DNA of 64,000 nucleotides. Origin: Crenobacter cavernae (GTDB lineage Bacteria; Pseudomonadota; Gammaproteobacteria; Burkholderiales; Chromobacteriaceae). This document shows, piece after piece, positions 37,586 to 46,121 of the stretch; positions within the stretch are counted from its first letter, which is position 1; every line of letters starts with the position of its first letter. The notes below the pieces were generated by a model, which had not been told where the DNA came from, ran no database searches, and worked only from the letters and a program-made list of their open reading frames with translations. The stretch covers positions 997,001-1,061,000 of the forward strand of contig NZ_CP031337.1 of assembly GCF_003355495.1 (NCBI RefSeq), given 5' to 3'. The position numbers and the translations under genes were made by a program.

Positions 37586-37607
37586 CTTGGCCGAGGGCTC
37601 GGCCAAC
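37586..37607. repeat. Close inverted pair of the TTGGCCGAG word
   Basis: CTTGGCCGAG and CTCGGCCAAC are separated by only two bases (GG), 30 bases past the NCS1 permease stop. Both cores are exact. Confidence 0.8.
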
Positions 37608-37764
37608 GTGGGTGGCCTTATCCCCGGCAATGCCTTCTCTGACAAGACCCAGCCATAAAGAGACGGGGCAGCTTAGGCCAAGTCGTAGTGAGTTCTGCCA
37701 GCTTATAATGGCCATACGATATGACGTACGACGCTTGGGCCTTTGGCATTTTCCAGGAGGGCGT

Positions 37765-38085
37765 ATGATGAAACGACTTGCCATGTTGACCTTGTTAGCC
37801 GCTATTGCCTCGAGTAGTACACTGGCTGCCGGTGAGACGGGGGTAACGAGTCCGGATAGTGTTGCAAGCGTGGCCGCAAACGCCGGTGCGAGGGCGGCCG
37901 GGGCGGATGCCGCTGCGGATGTCGAAGGTGTCGGTGATACCGCTACGGCTGCCGGCGTTGGTTCGGGTGCGTTTCCCGCCTCGGTGACGGCCCTTACCAT
38001 TGGCGTGGGGATTGCCGGCTTGTTGGCTATCATTTCCGCCGGTGGCGGGGGCGGCGGGGGCGGCGGGTCGGCTACGCAGCACTGA
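37765..38085 (+). CDS. Small exported Ala/Gly-rich protein with poly-glycine end
   Basis: A 106-residue protein of unknown function. It begins with a signal peptide (MMKRLAMLTLLAAIASSSTLA), continues as a low-complexity Ala/Gly/Val/Ser stretch, has one membrane helix (VTALTIGVGIAGLLAIISAG) and ends in nine glycines then SATQH. The plan resembles the small YjbE-type proteins found in exopolysaccharide loci, but no such genes are near. CAGGAGGGCGT precedes the ATG, and a strong terminator follows, so expression is likely. Base composition is slightly lower in GC than its neighbours. Confidence 0.65.
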   Translation: MMKRLAMLTLLAAIASSSTLAAGETGVTSPDSVASVAANAGARAAGADAAADVEGVGDTATAAGVGSGAFPASVTALTIGVGIAGLLAIISAGGGGGGGGGSATQH

Positions 38086-38096
38086 GAGTCGCTGAC

Positions 38097-38128
38097 AAAA
38101 CCGCCCGGCCGATGCCGGGCGGTTTTTT
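38097..38128 (+). terminator. Terminator after the poly-glycine protein gene
   Basis: AACCGCCCGGC and GCCGGGCGGTT form a stem followed by TTTT, 11 bases past the stop. Confidence 0.9.
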
Positions 38129-38165
38129 GCATTTCAAGCTTCAAACGTTGGCCGAGCCGGCACAC

Positions 38166-38192
38166 AAAAAGGGCGCCGCGATGGCGCCCTTT
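38166..38192. terminator. Hairpin terminator
   Basis: AAAGGGCGCC and GGCGCCCTTT, nearly the same sequence as the hairpin at 32264-32292. A copy of the repeated word lies just upstream (38148). Confidence 0.75.
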
Positions 38193-38424
38193 CTTCCGCC
38201 CTGAGCTCAGAACGTCCCCTCCCTGCAGTGCAATCTTCGACCGCCGCGTGTGCTCGGCCAACTCCGTCGCCGATCTCCCCGGCCTTTTCCGCTCGCGGGC
38301 AAAGTCCGCGCCGTACCTCTCGCCAGCGGCCCGGCTCGGCTGCCGGCCGATATCGGCATCGGCCACCGTCGGAGGCCATGCCGCTGACGCTCAATCGCTT
38401 ACCGTTTTCTCGGCGTCCGCGACG

Positions 38425-38625
38425 TCAGCGGCGGAAGATCCAGAACAGAATCGACAGCAGCAAGGAGATGACGATGCTCGTCACGATCGGGAAGTGGAAG
38501 CTGAACCCGTCGCGGACGATATGAATGTCCCCCGGCAGGCGGCCGAACGGCAGCTTCGACAGCCAAGGCCACGCGACACCGGCGAGCATCAGGAGAAGTC
38601 CAGAGATGATGAGGAAACGTTGCAT
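38425..38625 (-). CDS. DUF2905 family small membrane protein
   Basis: A 66-residue protein with two transmembrane helices and the DUF2905 core (MQRFLIISGLLLMLAGVAWP, then KLPFGRLPGDIHI and a C-terminal helix ending in RR). Function unknown. Start at 38625 from family length; the in-frame extension to 38694 is not conserved. The preceding 230 bases (38193-38424) hold no gene, only one copy of the repeated word (38253). Confidence 0.8.
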   Translation of the reverse strand: MQRFLIISGLLLMLAGVAWPWLSKLPFGRLPGDIHIVRDGFSFHFPIVTSIVISLLLSILFWIFRR

Positions 38626-38762
38626 ACGCGCGGGGTAGAGGGGTTCGAGGTCAACACATTGCGTTTGATGCTTCAGACGACGAATGATTCTCACGTTTGA
38701 GCCGCGTCATTCAGCCGGCCCTTTTGTAACTATATGAACGGGTTAACCTACCTCTCATAGTC

Positions 38763-38887
38763 GGAAGCGGCGGCTCGTGCGCGACGCCCTCCGATCACAT
38801 CCCCCGAGCTATCGCAACTTCTTCCCGCCGTCCGCCCGCTGGCAGTTCAGCGGGATTCGCCTGGCTCGGGAGGGGTGTTCGGCTTGA
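38763..38887 (+). pseudogene. Decayed 3' fragment of an egtB-like gene
   Basis: This stretch copies the end of egtB (35255-35362). GGCGGCTCGTGCGCGACGCC and the segment encoding SYRNFFPPSARWQFSGIRLA are shared almost base for base. One base is lost near 38811, so the reading frame shifts between SCATPSDHI and PSYRNFF. It ends at a TGA at 38885. There is no upstream part of the gene. It is either a partial duplication of egtB or the last piece of a second FGE-sulfatase gene. Confidence 0.75.
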
Positions 38888-39278
38888 ATTGTTGCCTGCC
38901 TGGTCAGGTGGTGGCTTGGACCGACGGCGCCCTATGCACACCCGCCCTCAAGGTTGGCCGAGCCTACTCGGCCAACCTTGTCGCCGGTTTCGGTGCAAAG
39001 CCCACTTCCCCTCCGTAGAGCGATGGGACGAGAAGACCCATTTTGCCTATGACTAGTGAGTACCAGTATTCACAAAGATAGGCAGAGCAAGGCTTGGCAG
39101 CGGCTGCTTGCGTCAGTGACGCAAAAAAAATTACGTCTTTTAGGACGTCTATTTATAGTTATGTGGCGAAGTGGCCTTTGCGAGGTGTGGCCCAACGGGG
39201 GATGTGCAAACGTCAGCTTTCGGCCACGAGCAGCCATCTAGAGTACGCTCGAATACTAGTTTCAAAGAGGAGACGAAC
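38888..39278. other. Intergenic region before the first DUF899 gene
   Basis: No gene is supported here. It holds an inverted pair of the repeated word (38952-38977), a perfect palindrome TTGCGTCAGTGACGCAA (39108-39124) followed by an A run, and a second small hairpin (ACGTCTTTTAGGACGT, near 39132). Composition falls toward AT from about 39040, matching the DUF899 gene rather than the sequence to the left, so the cassette-like insert probably begins near here. Confidence 0.5.
38952..38977. repeat. Inverted pair of the extended word AAGGTTGGCCGAG
   Basis: AAGGTTGGCCGAG and CTCGGCCAACCTT are perfect 13-base complements around a CCTA... centre: AAGGTTGGCCGAGcctaCTCGGCCAACCTT. It is the clearest instance of the element in the window. 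Confidence 0.9.
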
Positions 39279-39720
39279 ATGAGTGAACTACGGTATCCAA
39301 ACGAAAGCAGAGAGTATCGCGATGCGCGCGATTTATTGCTTAAAGACGAACAAGAGCTTATCGACAAAGTAAAATCTGTGGCAGAAAGACGCCGCAATCT
39401 CCCTCCCGGGGGGGAGTTGAAAGAGGACTACGTCTTCCAATGGGCTAACGATGGGAAAGTAGGGAAGAGTGTGAAATTCTCCGAGCTATTTGCGGACAAA
39501 AACACCCTACTGCTTTACTCATTCATGTACGGTCCGAGCTGGGACAAGCCCTGTCCTTCCTGTACGTCGCTGGTCGATGGGTTTGATCGAACCTGGTATC
39601 AGGTCACTCAAGACGCCGCGTTTGTCGCAATTGCCAAGGCCCCGGCCGATCGGATCAATGCGTGGGCCAAACAACGTGGATGGTCGCAGATTGACCTGCC
39701 CCCAGGATTAGGTCCAAGAC

Positions 39721-40572
39721 CTACTTAGTAAAGTCGGTTAAAAATTCCTGCTTTTGCTCCTGCTCCGCTAGTTCCCCCATGCGGAAGCCTGCCGCAAATG
39801 CCGCGGGTGTTTGATAGTCCAGCGAGCTGTGTGGTCTTGCTTCGTTGTAATCCCTTCGCCACACGGCAAGCTCGGCCCGAACATGCGAGAGACTCATGAA
39901 CCAGTGCTCGTTCAGGCATTCATCGCGCAAGCGCCCGTTGAAGCTCTCGATGTAGGCGTTTTGCGTGGGCCTGCCTGGCTGCGTCAGTTTCAGCTGAATG
40001 CCCTTGCTGCTGGCCCACTGGTCCAGCGCATTGCCGGTAAATTCGGGCCCCTGATCCGTTCTGATCGCGGCCGGGCATCCCCGGAATCGGGCCGCCTGCT
40101 CCAGCGTTCGGACCACGTAGTGCCCCGAGATCCCATAATCGGCGACCAGGGCGATGCATTCCTTGCTGAAATCATCCACGATAGTGAGCACCTTGATGCG
40201 CCGACCATTGGCCAGCGCATCCGATACAAAGTCCATCGACCACACCGCATTGGGCCGATCTGGCCGTTCCAAGGGCTCACGTTCCACGGCCACGCCATGA
40301 CGCCGCTTCCGTCGCCTAACCATCAAGCCCGCTTCACGATACAGCCGGTAGACCCGCTTGTGGTTGACCCGCACACCTTCGCGATGCAGAAGGATGTGCA
40401 AGCGGCGATAGCCAAACCGGCGCCGCTCCTGGGCTAACTCGATTAGCCGTGTCTTCAGCTGCGCATTCCTGACCGTTGTCCGTGCTTGATAGACATGGAC
40501 ACTGCGTGACAACCCCACCAGCCGACAGGCCCGTCGCTCCGAGATAGGGGTCATCTCGCGCATCCGCTGCAC
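39721..40572 (-). CDS. IS3-family transposase OrfB (DDE integrase domain)
   Basis: 283 residues counted from the ATG at 40572. The N-terminal HTH_21 segment (ELAQERRRFGYRRLHILLHR) is followed by an rve/DDE catalytic core: the first Asp in VWSMDFVSDAL, the second in IRTDQGPEFTG and the Glu in NAYIESFNGRLRDECLNEHW, spaced as DD(35)E. It normally functions as an OrfAB fusion made by frameshifting near the end of orfA; the OrfB frame is open upstream of 40572 through that region. Confidence 0.93.
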   Translation of the reverse strand: MQRMREMTPISERRACRLVGLSRSVHVYQARTTVRNAQLKTRLIELAQERRRFGYRRLHILLHREGVRVNHKRVYRLYREAGLMVRRRKRRHGVAVEREPLERPDRPNAVWSMDFVSDALANGRRIKVLTIVDDFSKECIALVADYGISGHYVVRTLEQAARFRGCPAAIRTDQGPEFTGNALDQWASSKGIQLKLTQPGRPTQNAYIESFNGRLRDECLNEHWFMSLSHVRAELAVWRRDYNEARPHSSLDYQTPAAFAAGFRMGELAEQEQKQEFLTDFTK

Positions 40573-40595
40573 CGCCTCACGCTTCTGCTGCGGGG

Positions 40596-40859
40596 TTAAC
40601 GCTTTACCCCGAGTGCGACTTTGAGTGCCTCGGCGTCCAAGATAGCCTCGGCCAGCAAGCGCTTCAGCCGGGCCTTCTCGGTCTCGAGCTCCTTCAGCTT
40701 CTTGGCATCCGAAACCTCCAGACCGCCGAACTTGGCCCGCCAGTTGTAGAACGACGCATCGCTAAAGCCATGCTGCCGGCACAACTCCTTCACCGCCACG
40801 CCGGCTTCGGCTTGCTTCAGAAACCCGATGATTTGTTCTTCCGTGAATCGCTTCTTCAA
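40596..40859 (-). CDS. IS3-family transposase OrfA
   Basis: 87 residues. A helix-turn-helix of the HTH_Tnp_1 type (EEQIIGFLKQAEAGVAVKEL, HGFSDASFYNWRAKFGG) binds the terminal repeats; a leucine-zipper-like tail (LKELETEKARLKRLLAEAIL) mediates multimerisation. GAGGAGAAC lies upstream. It precedes and overlaps the OrfB frame. Confidence 0.93.
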   Translation of the reverse strand: MKKRFTEEQIIGFLKQAEAGVAVKELCRQHGFSDASFYNWRAKFGGLEVSDAKKLKELETEKARLKRLLAEAILDAEALKVALGVKR

Positions 40860-41355
40860 GTCCGTTCTCCTCGTACAAAACGAACTTTACTAAGTTTCGG
40901 ATGGCCCTGTTTAGGGGGAGCAGGTCAGAGCAGGTCAAGATTGCGCTGGTTTCCGGATCGGACTCTATGTATCAGGCCGATTACAAATGCCAGGGAGACT
41001 CTGATGATATGCAATGGCCGGTGATGCATGTATTTAGGAAGCAGGGTGGAAAGATTTTTCATTTCTGGGGAACTGAACTGTCAGCGAATCATTTAGACAC
41101 GGTGTGGCCGTATTGGAATCTCATGAACTTTACGCCAGAGGGTCGGCCAGATATTTCCACTCCGCCACAAAATTTCAGGTCCGAATTCTTGGAAAAACAC
41201 TATCCTGAATAAGGAGTAGTTTGGCGCCCAATCGCGCGGACTTGGATAGTGAGGCGATCTGCAAAGCCCGTCATCAAGTCGTTTTCATAAAGACAGACTC
41301 CAATGTCGCCTCCGGGCCAAATGCAGACATTAAGTGCTGGACATATGGTTATGCC

Positions 41356-41427
41356 GCATAACAAAGCGCTGCAGCTGACGGCCAACTCGCTACGCGGCTT
41401 GTCCGCAGCTGAGCTTGGTCGTTAGGC
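41356..41427 (+). other. Integron attC recombination site (first)
   Basis: 72 bases. The 3' core site is GTTAGGC (41421-41427) and the 5' inverse core is the degenerate GCATAAC (41356-41362). Between them AGCGCTGCAGCT and CCGCAGCTGAGC are imperfectly inverted, with an unpaired centre. It lies 140 bases past the split DUF899 gene and 29 before the next start codon, exactly where a cassette attC belongs. Confidence 0.75.
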
Positions 41428-41455
41428 CGACTTAATTGGATAGAGGAATGAGACG

Positions 41456-42223
41456 ATGAGCATTACCTTTCCTGGCGAGTCCGCCGAATACCGAGCCGCC
41501 CGCGACCGCCTGCTGACGCAGGAGATCGAGCTTCGCCGCGCCATGGAAGCGGTGGCCGCCGCCCGGCGCGAGTTGCCACCGGGCGGGCTTGTCCCGGAGG
41601 ACTATATTTTCGACGGCCTTGACACGGATGGTGCGCCAGCCAAGGTGAAGCTCTCGGAGTTTTTCGCCTCGGGCAAGGACGCGCTGGTCATCTACAACTT
41701 CATGTTCCCCCGCCACCCGCAGGATGACCGGCCGGGGCCCAGCGAGGGCGCGACGGCGCAGCTGACTCGGGAAGAAGGCCCGTGCCCCTCATGCGTGGCC
41801 TTCCTTGATCAGCTGGACGGCGCGGCGATGCACGTGGAGCAGCGGGCCAATTTCGCGGTGATCGCCAAAGCGCCGCTCGACCGCCTGATCGCCTTCGCCA
41901 AGGAGCGCGGATGGCGCAACCTGCGCCTTTTCTCGGCGGCCGGAAACCGCTTCAAGCACGACTATCATGCCGAGACGCCCGAAGGGTTCCAGATGCCCAT
42001 GATGACGGTCTTCCTCCGCCACGGAGACGAGATTCGGCATTTCTGGAGCTCGGAGATGCTCTACGCCCCGACCGATTCGGGCCAGGATCCGCGCCACTGC
42101 GGCACCCTAGAGCCGCTCTGGAACATCTTCGACCTCACGCCCGAGGGCCGACCGTCCGACTGGCACGAACAGTTGGACTACGAGTGCTGCCACCGCGGAA
42201 CGCCGCCGCGCCCGGCGGCCTAA
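41456..42223 (+). CDS. DUF899 family protein in a gene cassette
   Basis: A 255-residue protein paralogous to the split gene upstream: the shared plan is GESAEYRAARDRLLTQEIEL, RRELPPGGLVPEDYIFDG, EGPCPSCVAFLDQLDG with a CxxC, and the ending FDLTPEGRPSDWHEQ. DUF899 proteins have a thioredoxin-like fold, with no established reaction. AGAGGAATGAGACG precedes the ATG. It is bracketed by attC sites at 41356 and 42281, so it is a complete integron-type cassette of about 0.9 kb. Its GC content is near that of the host, unlike the first copy. Confidence 0.88.
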   Translation: MSITFPGESAEYRAARDRLLTQEIELRRAMEAVAAARRELPPGGLVPEDYIFDGLDTDGAPAKVKLSEFFASGKDALVIYNFMFPRHPQDDRPGPSEGATAQLTREEGPCPSCVAFLDQLDGAAMHVEQRANFAVIAKAPLDRLIAFAKERGWRNLRLFSAAGNRFKHDYHAETPEGFQMPMMTVFLRHGDEIRHFWSSEMLYAPTDSGQDPRHCGTLEPLWNIFDLTPEGRPSDWHEQLDYECCHRGTPPRPAA

Positions 42224-42280
42224 CGACCCCTGCTGCTCTATGCCGGTACCGCGGCTTCAGTAAGTCTCAAGTAAACGTGA

Positions 42281-42343
42281 GCCTAACAACCGCTTGCACC
42301 GGACGCGCCGCAAGCGGCGCGCCGCTGAAGCGGGGCGTTGGGC
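42281..42343 (+). other. Integron attC recombination site (second)
   Basis: 63 bases. The inverse core GCCTAAC (42281-42287) and core GTTGGGC (42337-42343) bracket an imperfect palindrome, CCGCTTGCACCGG against CCGCTGAAGCGG, with an extra G on one arm as in the extrahelical bases that give attC sites direction. It follows the second DUF899 stop by 57 bases. Confidence 0.85.
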
Positions 42344-42354
42344 TGACCCCAAAG

Positions 42355-42388
42355 AAAAACCGCCCGGCCAACGCCGAGCGGTTTTTGT
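42355..42388 (-). terminator. Terminator of the EamA exporter gene
   Basis: AAAAACCGC and GCGGTTTTT pair around CCGGC/GCCGA; on the minus strand a T run follows. It lies just right of the second attC. Confidence 0.75.
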
Positions 42389-42414
42389 TTTCCTAGCCCA
42401 AGGTTGGCCGAGCC

Positions 42415-43320
42415 TCACGTCGCGCCGCCCTGTCTCGCCCCCAACTGGCTGACCAGCACGCTGAACACGATCAGCGCCGCGCCGCTCACCGCCAGCACCG
42501 TCAGGTGTTCGCCGGCGAGCCAGCCCACCAGCCCCGCCCACACCGGCTCCATCGCGTAGATGATCGTCGCGCGGGTGGCCGGCACGGTCTTCTGCGCCCA
42601 GTTCATCGCGATCTGGATCAGCGCGGTCGCCAGTCCCAGGCCGACCACGCAGGCGATCAGGCCGGGGTGGGCGACGGGCGGCGCTTCGCCGGTCGCGCCC
42701 ATGCCGATGAAAGCGAGCAGGGAGACGACGAACAGCTGCACCACGGTGACGCGGCGCGGGTCGCATTGCGCGGCGTAACGGCCGACCAGGCAGATCTCGA
42801 GCGCGATCGCCGCCGCGCCGAAGAGCGTCAGCCATTCGCCGACGCCGAAGCTGAAGTCGAGCCCGCGTGGGTCGGCCAGCAGCGCGAGGCCGGCGAACGC
42901 GATGGCGACGCCCAGCCACGCGGCGCGCCTAGGGCGGCGGCGGAACAGGCACCACATGATGACGGGCACCAGCGGCACGTAGAGCGCGGTGAGGAAGGCC
43001 GACTTGCTGCTCTCGATGTGGCCGAGCCCTACCGTCTGCAAGGAATAGCTGAAAAACAGCACGCCGCCGATGATGACGCCGGCCTTCAGTTCTGCGCGCG
43101 TCAGCCCCTTGAGCACGCGGAAAGACACCAGCAAAGCGATCAGCCCCGCCATGCCGAAGCGCATCGCGACGAAGCCGAACGGGCCGGCCCATTGCAGCGC
43201 GGTCTGCACCGCGAGGAAGGTGCCGCCCCACAACAGCGTGATGCCGACCAGCGACGCGTCGGGCAGCAGCGATCTGCCCGCGCTCGGCGGCAGGGTGAGG
43301 GTCGGATTGGAGGCGGTCAT
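42415..43320 (-). CDS. DMT superfamily exporter (EamA)
   Basis: A 301-residue protein with ten membrane helices formed by two EamA repeats (VGITLLWGGTFLAVQTAL in the first, TRATIIYAMEPVWAGLVGWL in the second). Members export amino acids, purines or drugs. I start at 43320; the frame extends upstream through the divergent regulator. It shares its promoter region, with a long inverted repeat, with the XRE-cupin regulator at 43408 and is probably its target. Confidence 0.9.
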   Translation of the reverse strand: MTASNPTLTLPPSAGRSLLPDASLVGITLLWGGTFLAVQTALQWAGPFGFVAMRFGMAGLIALLVSFRVLKGLTRAELKAGVIIGGVLFFSYSLQTVGLGHIESSKSAFLTALYVPLVPVIMWCLFRRRPRRAAWLGVAIAFAGLALLADPRGLDFSFGVGEWLTLFGAAAIALEICLVGRYAAQCDPRRVTVVQLFVVSLLAFIGMGATGEAPPVAHPGLIACVVGLGLATALIQIAMNWAQKTVPATRATIIYAMEPVWAGLVGWLAGEHLTVLAVSGAALIVFSVLVSQLGARQGGAT

Positions 43321-43359
43321 GGCGGGCTCCGTGCGGCGCGATTGCCGTTGAGGTCGATA

Positions 43360-43407
43360 TTGGGCAATATAATGCACACCCACACCGATGTGCAATATAT
43401 TGCCCAA
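43360..43407. promoter_or_regulatory. Double operator between the EamA and XRE-cupin genes
   Basis: TTGGGCAATATAATGCACA (43360-43378) and TGTGCAATATATTGCCCAA (43389-43407) are 19-base inverted arms with one mismatch, 10 bases apart. Each arm contains its own 12-base palindrome of the type GCAATATATTGC. The right arm ends directly at the ATG of the regulator, so binding should block its own transcription. The regulator is the XRE-cupin protein by inference. Confidence 0.75.
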
Positions 43408-43980
43408 ATGACGGACGCCGCCCCCCTGCAGGTCTTTCTCAACGTCTCGGCCAACCTGCGCGTCGCGCGCCAGCGCCTCGGCTGGAGCCAGGAGAAGCTC
43501 GCGCTCGCGGCCGGCGTCAGCCGCCGCATGCTGGTCAACATCGAGGCCGGCGAGAGTAACGTCAGCCTCGCGACGCTCGACAAGCTCGCGGTCGCGCTCG
43601 GCCTGAGCTTCGCCGAGGTGGTGCGAGCGCCCGAGGCGCCGCCGTCGCCGGTGCGCGTCTGGCAGGGCGCGTCGCCCGACAGCCACGCCAACCTGATGGA
43701 AAGCCTGACCAACAGCGGACGCACGGTCGAGTTATGGGAATGGAAGCTGGCGCCCGGCGAGCGCTACGACGCCGAGGCCGACCCGGCCGGCAGCCACGAG
43801 ATGCTGTACGTGATCGAAGGCACGCTGGAGCTGGAACGCGCGGGCGGCACCGTGCGGCTGGCGGCTGGCGAGTCGCTGACCTTCGCGTCCGACTCGCCTT
43901 ACGCCTACCGCAACCCGGGGCGCGCGCCGCTGCGCTTCACCAAGAACGTGATCGTGTCCGCGCCTCGCGCGAAGGACTGA
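43408..43980 (+). CDS. XRE-family regulator with C-terminal cupin
   Basis: A 190-residue protein: an XRE helix-turn-helix (about 10-65; ARQRLGWSQEKLALAAGVSR, NVSLATLDKLAVALGLS) and a cupin_2 sensor domain (about 105-180; GSHEMLYVIEGTLELE). Such regulators sense small metabolites and often control an adjacent exporter, here EamA. The ATG at 43408 abuts the operator and has no ribosome binding site, so the mRNA may be leaderless; an in-frame ATG at 43372 is less likely. A decayed copy of its last 19 codons is at 44707. Confidence 0.88.
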   Translation: MTDAAPLQVFLNVSANLRVARQRLGWSQEKLALAAGVSRRMLVNIEAGESNVSLATLDKLAVALGLSFAEVVRAPEAPPSPVRVWQGASPDSHANLMESLTNSGRTVELWEWKLAPGERYDAEADPAGSHEMLYVIEGTLELERAGGTVRLAAGESLTFASDSPYAYRNPGRAPLRFTKNVIVSAPRAKD

Positions 43981-44186
43981 GCCCGCACGGCCAGCCATTC
44001 CTCGCGAGCCTTTCCCTTCGCCCGTTTTTCCCGTGCGCGCGCCATCCGGCGGTTCTCCAGAACAGCGCGCCTCTATAGAATCCGATGTACAGGGCCGGCT
44101 CTAGCCGACGGCGAAATCGCGCCGACGTCGAATCGCACCCGATAGGCGAAGCACCGATAAAAACCAGAATCCATCCCTACAGACCC

Positions 44187-44585
44187 ATGAAACACGTTTT
44201 TAGCGCTTTTCTCGCAGGCCTTCTCGCCGTCTCCGCCCACGCCGCCGCGCTGCCCGAATGCAACAAGCCTCACCGCAGCCATGGCGCCGTCGATGCCTGC
44301 CTGGCCAAGGCGCTGGGCTACGCGAAAATAGCACGCGCCAGGGAAGAGGCGAATACGCTGGCCAGCATGCGCGACGCCGCCGGCGGCTCGGGCAAGATCA
44401 TCGACCAGCAACTGATCAGGAGCTACGGCGCCAGCAAGCTCGCCTTCGACAAATACCTTAAGTCCTATTGCGCCTGGGTTCCTAACACCTACACGCCGAA
44501 GATCGAGGCGCCGCAGGCGATGACCGCGTGCGAGGTCGATCTGTTGCGGATGCGGACGGCGCAGCTGAAGGGTTCCTACCATTGA
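44187..44585 (+). CDS. Exported LprI/DUF1311-like protein
   Basis: A 132-residue protein with a signal peptide (MKHVFSAFLAGLLAVSAHAA). The mature part has four cysteines (LPECNKPH, AVDACLAKA, KSYCAWVPN, MTACEVDLL) spaced as in DUF1311/LprI-type lysozyme inhibitors, and is otherwise helical with RMRTAQLKG near the end. A role against host or predator lysozyme would fit, but the match is from the cysteine pattern only. Confidence 0.65.
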   Translation: MKHVFSAFLAGLLAVSAHAAALPECNKPHRSHGAVDACLAKALGYAKIARAREEANTLASMRDAAGGSGKIIDQQLIRSYGASKLAFDKYLKSYCAWVPNTYTPKIEAPQAMTACEVDLLRMRTAQLKGSYH

Positions 44586-44903
44586 CCGGGCGGCCGCCCG
44601 TCGCGCCATCACTCGGCGAACATCGCCGAACCACCGGTTGGCCGAGGCCAGCCGGTTTGTCATTGAGAACGGCGTGGATCATGTCGTCGAAGTGCAGGGG
44701 TTCGGCCGCGCGCCGCTGCGCTTCACCAAGAACCTGATCGCATCCGCGCCGCGCGCGCAGGACGGATTCCGCTATCCGGCCGAGCCTTGCCGGCGATGCG
44801 GGACCGGGAAAGCCTGCCGTTCTTTCCTTGCAGTGTGGCCCTGCGGGGCTATAGGGGAATAGGACGCCGCGAGCTTGCGGCGGGACGGACGGGAAGGCGC
44901 GAA
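44586..44903. pseudogene. Chimeric remnant: hydrolase 3' end joined to XRE-cupin 3' end
   Basis: On the minus strand 44640-44706 reads LHFDDMIHAVLN, the last catalytic-histidine block of the alpha/beta hydrolase at 46118 (LHFDDLIHAFLN). Directly adjacent on the plus strand, 44707-44763 reads GRAPLRFTKNLIASAPRAQD, the end of the XRE-cupin regulator (GRAPLRFTKNVIVSAPRAKD). Neither has a start or the rest of its gene. The remaining 140 bases before rtcB show nothing recognisable. Confidence 0.75.

Positions 44904-46117
<1,214 letters not shown>

Positions 46118-46121
<4 letters not shown>

Larger units (their letters stand above)
39692..40937 (-). mobile_element. IS3-family (IS407-like) insertion sequence, 1,246 bp
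   Basis: Ends are TGACCTGCCCCC on the left and, inverted, TGACCTGCTC on the right, typical of the IS407 group. A 4-base target duplication AGAT is at 39688-39691 and 40938-40941. The right tip is duplicated: GAGCAGGTCA occurs twice in tandem (40918-40937), so the outer copy flanks the host AGAT. It carries two overlapping frames on the minus strand, OrfA and OrfB, joined by the usual programmed -1 frameshift. Both frames look intact, so it may be active. Confidence 0.92.
39279..41212 (+). pseudogene. DUF899 (thioredoxin-like) gene split by an insertion sequence
   Basis: The N-terminal part (39279-39691; MSELRYPNESREYRDARDLL onward, with the DKPCPSCTSLVDGF cysteine motif) and the C-terminal part (40942-41212; ALVSGSDSMYQADY to FLEKHYPE) form one DUF899 protein of about 230 residues once the IS and one AGAT copy are removed (RGWSQ then IALVSG). 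AAGAGGAGACGAAC precedes the ATG. The DNA is more AT-rich than the surroundings. It is followed by an attC site at 41356, as expected for a gene cassette. DUF899 function is unproven; the fold suggests a redox role. Confidence 0.85.

Noticed and set aside
39190..39196. GCCCAAC as the 5' core of a third attC upstream of the first cassette
   Set aside because: No GTTRRRY core or paired arms follow within 130 bases before the DUF899 start codon.
42505..43980. A 491-codon plus-strand frame including the XRE-cupin regulator
   Set aside because: Everything before 43372 is antisense to the EamA exporter gene and has a composition typical of shadow frames in GC-rich DNA.
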